Below are positions 59,978 to 64,000 of a stretch of DNA of 64,000 nt, in pieces. The DNA is taken from the NCBI RefSeq assembly GCF_025399795.1, contig NZ_JAODTZ010000031.1, forward strand, positions 57,728 to 121,727, written 5' to 3'. Below the pieces are notes generated by a model, which saw nothing but the letters and a program-made list of their open reading frames with translations, ran no database searches and was not told where the DNA came from. This DNA comes from Streptomyces rhizosphaerihabitans. GTDB taxonomy: Bacteria; Actinomycetota; Actinomycetes; Streptomycetales; Streptomycetaceae. The position numbers and the translations under genes were made by a program. How positions within the stretch are numbered: position 1 is the first letter of the stretch; the number at the start of each line of letters is the position of its first letter.

Positions 59978-61177
59978 GTGGAACTGACTCTGCTCGGCAC
60001 CGGAGCCCCCGCGGGCCTGCCCCGCCCCGACTGTCCCTGCGCCGCGTGCGCGACCGCGCTCGGCGAGAGGGCGCGGTCGGCCACCGCGCTGCTCGTGGAC
60101 GGCACGCTGCTGCTCGACCTCACCCCCGGCGCCGCGTTCGCGGCCGCCCGCTCCGGACACTCACTGGGCGGCGTACGGCAGGTACTGCTCTCTCATCCGC
60201 ACGACGGACCCGCCGTGGAGGTGCCGGCCGGGCTGCCGCAGCCCGGCCGGGTGCCCGACGGACGGGAGTTGGCGCTGCTGACGGGACACCGGGTGCGGGC
60301 GGTGCCGATGGACGCGCCCGGCACGGGGTACGCGGTGACCGGCCCGGGCGGGCAGCGGCTGCTGTACCTGCCGCCGGGCGCGGCGCCGGCCGGTCTGGAC
60401 GAGAAGGGGGACGCCTATCACATGGTGCTCCTCGACGTGGTGGGACGGCCGGACGCCCTGGCGAAGCTGCGCACGGTCGGCGCGGTCGACCCGACGACGG
60501 ACGTGATCGCGGTGCACCTCGACCACGACGTGCCCCCGGGGCCCGAACTGCGCCGGCGGCTCGCCGCGGCGGGCGCGCGGGCCGTGCCCGACGGAACGAC
60601 GCTCGACGTGGGCGTCTACGAGGACGTGCCCGATGTGCCGCGCAGGACGCTGGTGCTCGGCGGAGCGCGTTCGGGCAAGTCGGTGGAGGCGGAACGGCGG
60701 ATGGAGGCCTTCCCCGACGTCCTGTACGTCGCCACGGGAGGTGCGCGCAACGGGGACTCCGAATGGGCGCAGCGGGTCAGCGCCCACCGTGAGCGGCGGC
60801 CCGGCTCCTGGCAGACCGTCGAGACCTGCGATCTGGTCCCCCTCCTCACCGAGGAGGGCCCGCCCCTGCTCGTCGACTGTCTCTCGTTGTGGCTGACCGA
60901 CGCCATGGATTCGGTGAACGCCTGGGACGACGCCGAGTGGTCCGGCGGCGGCGAACGCGCCCTGCGTGCCCGCGTGGAGGAGCTCGTCGGCGCGGTCCGG
61001 AACACCCGCCGCACGGTCGTCGCCGTGTCCAACGAGGTCGGCTCGGGCATCGTCCCCGCCACCGCCTCCGGACGCCGCTACCGCGACGAACTCGGGCGGC
61101 TGAACGCGGCGTTCGCCGGAGAGTGCGAGCATGTGCTGCTGGTGGTGGCGGGGCAGGCCCTGAAGCTGCGGGGCTGA
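59978..61177 (+). CDS. cobU: Metallo-beta-lactamase-like domain fused to CobU
   Basis: 399 residues. Residues 1-220 resemble a PhnP-type metallo-beta-lactamase fold: ELTLLGTGAPAG, a CPCAAC Cys pair and LLSHPHDGP, but the full HxHxDH metal motif is not intact. Residues 225-399 are adenosylcobinamide kinase/guanylyltransferase: P-loop LVLGGARSGKS, VATGGARN, HRERRPGSWQTVE, LLVDCLSLWLTD and SNEVGSGIVP. CobU activates cobinamide for cobalamin nucleotide-loop assembly with CobT (encoded 1.4 kb downstream). GTG at 59978 or 59951. The N-terminal domain's role is unknown. Confidence 0.88.
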   Translation: MELTLLGTGAPAGLPRPDCPCAACATALGERARSATALLVDGTLLLDLTPGAAFAAARSGHSLGGVRQVLLSHPHDGPAVEVPAGLPQPGRVPDGRELALLTGHRVRAVPMDAPGTGYAVTGPGGQRLLYLPPGAAPAGLDEKGDAYHMVLLDVVGRPDALAKLRTVGAVDPTTDVIAVHLDHDVPPGPELRRRLAAAGARAVPDGTTLDVGVYEDVPDVPRRTLVLGGARSGKSVEAERRMEAFPDVLYVATGGARNGDSEWAQRVSAHRERRPGSWQTVETCDLVPLLTEEGPPLLVDCLSLWLTDAMDSVNAWDDAEWSGGGERALRARVEELVGAVRNTRRTVVAVSNEVGSGIVPATASGRRYRDELGRLNAAFAGECEHVLLVVAGQALKLRG

Positions 61178-61433
61178 CCCCGGCCCGCTCTTCGCCGGCG
61201 GACGCGCGTTCTCCGACCGCTCCTGACGCCGGTCCGCCGGGTGGACCCGGGCGCCCGTCCCCGGCCCGCCCCGGAGGTCCGTTCCCCGGGTGGATCGGCT
61301 CACCCCGGACACCTCCTCCGCTGCCCACCCCGAACGCCTGTCCGCTGCCCGCCGCGGACTCCCGTCCCCTCGCTCGCTCCTGCCACCCGTCCCCGGCCCG
61401 CGGCGGGCGGCGGGCTCAAGGGGGGGGGCGGGC

Positions 61434-62501
61434 TCAGGGTTCCTTGCGGGCGACGATGCGGTACGCGTTCGAGAAGCGGGTGCGGCGGAGCAGGGGGGCC
61501 ATCAGGCGGTCCAGCGCGGCGGTCGAGGCGAGGAGCGGGGCGGACGCCCGGGTCAGGGCCAGGCGCGCGGTGCGCTGGAAGGGGGTCGGGGGCGCCGGAC
61601 GCCAGGGGGCGTCGAGGCCGGGGAGAACACGGCCGAGGACCAGGGCGAGGGCGCCCGAGAGGTCGTGGGGGATGTGCGGCTCCCGGCGGTCCGTCGCGAC
61701 GACCGCACAGCCGAGGGATTCGAGCTCGCCGAGCAGATTGGGCAGCGGCATGAGGTGCAGATGGCGCGGCTGGCCGTACGCCACCCACCACTTGCCGAGC
61801 AGCATGCCGAACGCGCAGTCGGGGTCCGGGACTTCGACGAGGAGGTGTCCGCCGGGGCGCAACACCTCGAGCGCGGCGCGCAGTTCCTCGCGCGGGTCGG
61901 GTGTGTGCTCGAGATGGTGGAACATGCTCACGACGTCGTAGCGGGCGCGCAGCCGCTCGGCGATCCGCGGGTCGGTGAGCCGCCCGACGTGCGCCTCCTC
62001 CACCCGTCCCGCCACCCGCGCCCTCTCGACGCGCCGCGTCGGGTCGAGTCCGTCGAAGGACGTGTACGGGTGGACCTCCTTGGCCGCCTCCGGGAAGTAC
62101 CCGTGCCCGGTGCCGATGTCGAGCCAGCTCTCCGGCTCCGGGAAGGGCAGCATGGCGCGGGCCGCCGCGCGGTGGCGTCCGGCTCCGCCGCGGACGCCGA
62201 GCAGCCGTTCGGCGAGGCCCTCGTGGGCGCCCTCGCGAAAGTCCCGGTGGTAGAAGGCCAGCCCCTCGGGCGTGAGCCGGGGGTTCTGGAAGGCGTGGGC
62301 GCAGTCCCCGCACTCGTCGACGACGAACGTCCCCGGTTTGCGCTGCCGAAGGTCCGGCGTACGCAGCCGGGTGCGCAGGTGCTTCGAGCCGCACCAGGGG
62401 CAGTCGGCGCGGCGCGGCTCGTGGAACCGGGCGGTGCCCTGGGCGAGTTCGGCCGCGTAGGCGGCACGCCGTTCGGCGATCGGCTGCGGGGTGGGGGGCA
62501 T
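61434..62501 (-). CDS. Zinc-ribbon class I methyltransferase
   Basis: 355 residues. N-terminal four-Cys ribbon (ADCPWCGSKH and ECGDCAHAFQNPR), as in methyltransferase_11/13-type enzymes acting on sugars or antibiotics, then SAM motif WLDIGTGHGYF, FDGLDP, VVSMFHHLEHTPDP and LRPGGHLLVEVPDPD. AGGAG precedes the ATG at 62501. It is divergent from cobT, and the 256 bp before the CobU fusion end hold nothing identifiable. Substrate unknown. Confidence 0.87.
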   Translation of the reverse strand: MPPTPQPIAERRAAYAAELAQGTARFHEPRRADCPWCGSKHLRTRLRTPDLRQRKPGTFVVDECGDCAHAFQNPRLTPEGLAFYHRDFREGAHEGLAERLLGVRGGAGRHRAAARAMLPFPEPESWLDIGTGHGYFPEAAKEVHPYTSFDGLDPTRRVERARVAGRVEEAHVGRLTDPRIAERLRARYDVVSMFHHLEHTPDPREELRAALEVLRPGGHLLVEVPDPDCAFGMLLGKWWVAYGQPRHLHLMPLPNLLGELESLGCAVVATDRREPHIPHDLSGALALVLGRVLPGLDAPWRPAPPTPFQRTARLALTRASAPLLASTAALDRLMAPLLRRTRFSNAYRIVARKEP

Positions 62502-62623
62502 GGGTGCTCCTGTCGGGGTCGAGCCGTACGACAATCCGACACAAACGGTACGTATGCGAAGGGGATCCGGAGTGCAACGACGTGGCGCGGACGCGTTCGA
62601 TCGCTGCCGGTACTGTTCGGCGA

Positions 62624-63874
62624 ATGAGCTCGCTTAATCTCGACGACTTCACCGATCTGATCGAGCGTCCCGATGGAGGCGTACGCCGTGACGCCGAGGC
62701 GTACCGGGAGCGCCGGATCGTGCCGCCCGGGGCGCTGGGCCGCCTCGACGACCTGGGTGAGTGGCTGGCGGCGGCGCAGTCCGCGGTGCCGGTGCGGCCG
62801 ATCGAGCACCCGCGTGTCGTGCTGTTCGCGGGCGACCACGGGATCGCCGCGCTCGGCGTGTCGGCGCGCCCCGCGGGCAGTGCCGGCCGGCTGGTGCGGG
62901 CGGTCCTGGAGGGCGCGAGCCCCGCGTCGGTGCTGGCCCGCCGGCTCGGCGTGCCGGTCCGCGTGATCGACATGGCGCTGGAGGCCGATCCCGAGGGGCT
63001 GCCCGAGGAGGTCGTGCGGCACCGGATCCGGCGTGGTTCGGGCCGGATCGACGTCGAGGACGCGATGACCCTGGAGGAGGCGGAGGCCGCGTTCCGGGCC
63101 GGGGTCGCCATCGCGGACGAGGAAGCGGATTCCGGTACGGATCTGGTGGTGCTCGGCGACATCAGCGTGGGCGGGACCACAGTGGCGGCCGTACTGGTCG
63201 CGGCGCTGTGCGGGACCGACGCGTCCGTCGTCACCGGGCGGGGCGGGCAGGCCATCGACGACCTCGCGTGGATGCGCAAGTGCGCGGTCGTGCGCGACTC
63301 CCTGCGGCGGGCCCGGCCCGTGCTCGGGGACCAGCTGCAGCTGCTCGCGACGGTGGGCGGGGCCGACCTGGCGGCGATGACCGGGTTCCTGCTGCAGAGC
63401 GCGGTGCGGAAGATGCCGGTGATCCTGGACGGGGTCGTGTCGGCCGCCTGCGCGCTGGTCGGACAGCGGGTCGCCTTCCGCGCGCCGGACTGGTGGCTGG
63501 CCGGGCAGCGCAGCGGGGAACCGGCGCAGGCGAAGGCACTGGACCGGATGGCTCTCGAACCGCTGCTCGACCACGGTGTGACGGTGGGCGAGGGAACGGG
63601 CGCCCTGCTCGCCCTGCCCCTGGTCCAGGCCGCGGCAAGCCTCGCCGCGGACCTGCCGGAGGCCCCCTCCCCGGAGGCGGAACCGGAAGCGGAGCCCAAG
63701 CCGGACCCCGAGCCCGGCGCCACGTCCGGCCCCGAGTCCACGTCCGGCCCCGAGTCCGACTCCCACCCCGAGGCTGACTCCCACCCCGAGGCTGACTCCC
63801 ACCCCGAGGCTGACGCCGGGTCCGGCCCGCCGAGGCCCGACACCGACTCCACGGCCCCGGAGCGGGACGAGTAG
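62624..63874 (+). CDS. cobT: Nicotinate-nucleotide-dimethylbenzimidazole phosphoribosyltransferase with extended tail
   Basis: 416 residues. CobT makes alpha-ribazole phosphate for the lower ligand of cobalamin. Family motifs: LGRLDDLGEWLAAAQ, VLFAGDHGIAALGVS, VLGDISVGGTTVAA, TGRGGQAIDD and the catalytic Glu in TVGEGTGALLAL (about 322). The last 70 residues are a non-family tail of acidic/Pro repeats, including TSGPES x2 and DSHPEA x3. ATG at 62624 follows TACTGT by 7 bp, indicating a leaderless mRNA. Confidence 0.93.
   Translation: MSSLNLDDFTDLIERPDGGVRRDAEAYRERRIVPPGALGRLDDLGEWLAAAQSAVPVRPIEHPRVVLFAGDHGIAALGVSARPAGSAGRLVRAVLEGASPASVLARRLGVPVRVIDMALEADPEGLPEEVVRHRIRRGSGRIDVEDAMTLEEAEAAFRAGVAIADEEADSGTDLVVLGDISVGGTTVAAVLVAALCGTDASVVTGRGGQAIDDLAWMRKCAVVRDSLRRARPVLGDQLQLLATVGGADLAAMTGFLLQSAVRKMPVILDGVVSAACALVGQRVAFRAPDWWLAGQRSGEPAQAKALDRMALEPLLDHGVTVGEGTGALLALPLVQAAASLAADLPEAPSPEAEPEAEPKPDPEPGATSGPESTSGPESDSHPEADSHPEADSHPEADAGSGPPRPDTDSTAPERDE
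63722..63811 (+). repeat. Five consecutive 18-bp units in the cobT tail
   Basis: Two copies of ACGTCCGGCCCCGAGTCC (63722-63757) are followed without gap by three copies of GACTCCCACCCCGAGGCT (63758-63811). All are in frame and encode hexapeptides. Confidence 0.92.
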
Positions 63875-63917
63875 CCGACCGGTTCCAAGACCACACCCGA
63901 GCCCGGCACCGCCCGGG

Positions 63918-63977
63918 CCGGGCCGAGCCGCGCCGGGCCGAGCCGCGCCGGACCGAGCCGCGCCGGACCGAGCCGAT
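63918..63977. repeat. Four tandem 15-bp units after cobT
   Basis: CCGGGCCGAGCCGCG occurs twice, then with one A substitution twice (last unit ending AT). Non-coding in the visible context; a gene starting or ending just beyond the window cannot be judged. Confidence 0.85.
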
Positions 63978-64000
63978 TCACCGGCCGGGGCGGGCCGCCC

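Noticed and set aside
1..64000. tRNA or rRNA genes, CRISPR arrays, insertion sequences, integrases, toxin-antitoxin or defence islands, biosynthetic gene clusters
   Set aside because: None was recognisable on either strand. Direct repeats present are short, in-gene or intergenic tracts without spacer structure, and all well-supported genes are housekeeping or regulatory types.

Overview
The window is about 64 kb of very GC-rich chromosomal DNA with near-saturated G/C at third codon positions, frequent GTG/TTG starts, leaderless promoters and long open antisense frames. Together with the gene content (trpE-trpG fusion with a Trp-codon leader, ROK glucokinase, actinobacterial bc1-aa3 genes, PspA/PspAA, DUF3043, ErpA, a GH19 chitinase with a DasR-type operator) this points to a Streptomyces core-chromosome region. 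I see no rRNA, tRNA, CRISPR array, insertion sequence, prophage or plasmid gene.

Layout. 1-12.6 kb: a partial DUF1906 secreted protein, trpL-attenuator-trpEG, a D-2-hydroxyacid dehydrogenase, phosphofructokinase, a LuxR-type two-component pair, a PlsC-like acyltransferase, an alpha/beta esterase plus membrane protein, an endonuclease/exonuclease/phosphatase family protein, glucokinase (glkA) and a DUF5304 protein. 12.6-22.5 kb: ArsA-like ATPase, SRPBCC protein, metallophosphoesterase, long-chain acyl-CoA ligase, a PimB-like GT4 and a GT87 mannosyltransferase-like protein, then a divergent MATE/PadR pair. 22.5-31 kb: a metalloprotease-like lipoprotein, two NlpC/P60 hydrolases, a NYN-domain protein, a zinc ribbon protein, a rhomboid, a stand-alone Lrp/AsnC RAM-domain protein and a PLP enzyme preceded by a SAM-IV-type riboswitch. 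31-42 kb: trpD and the terminal respiratory chain (ctaE-qcrC-qcrA-qcrB and ctaC-ctaD-ctaF) with an L,D-transpeptidase and a degenerate receiver protein between them. 42-49.5 kb: a cysteine desulfurase-TusA fusion, a PfkB kinase, a very long low-complexity membrane protein, erpA and nadA. 49.5-64 kb: chitinase, an RND pump behind a two-component system, pspAA-pspA, DUF3043, two methyltransferases, a metallo-beta-lactamase-like/CobU fusion and cobT.

How the parts work together. Central carbon entry (glkA, pfkA, lactate-type dehydrogenase) lies beside tryptophan genes (trpEG, trpD). Polar-lipid glycosylation and acylation genes cluster together. The cytochrome bc1-aa3 branch is encoded as two translationally coupled operons. 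Fe-S and sulfur trafficking genes (desulfurase-TusA, erpA) sit near the Fe-S enzyme NadA. From memory, the order acyltransferase / ArsA / SRPBCC / FadD15 / PimB / NlpC / trpD / ctaE-qcrCAB / ctaF / ctaC / PfkB kinase / ErpA / DUF3043 / cobT parallels the Rv2181-Rv2207 segment of Mycobacterium tuberculosis, so most of the window is probably an old conserved actinobacterial block, not accessory DNA.

The most notable items are regulatory or architectural: a SAM-IV-like riboswitch followed by a six-codon reading frame, a palindrome covering the ctaE start codon, hairpins or operators upstream of the dehydrogenase, pfkA, fadD and MATE/PadR genes, a probable CTG start for a methyltransferase, the MBL-CobU fusion, and several tandem repeats at protein termini. 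Nothing here amounts to an obvious new multi-gene defence or biosynthetic system.
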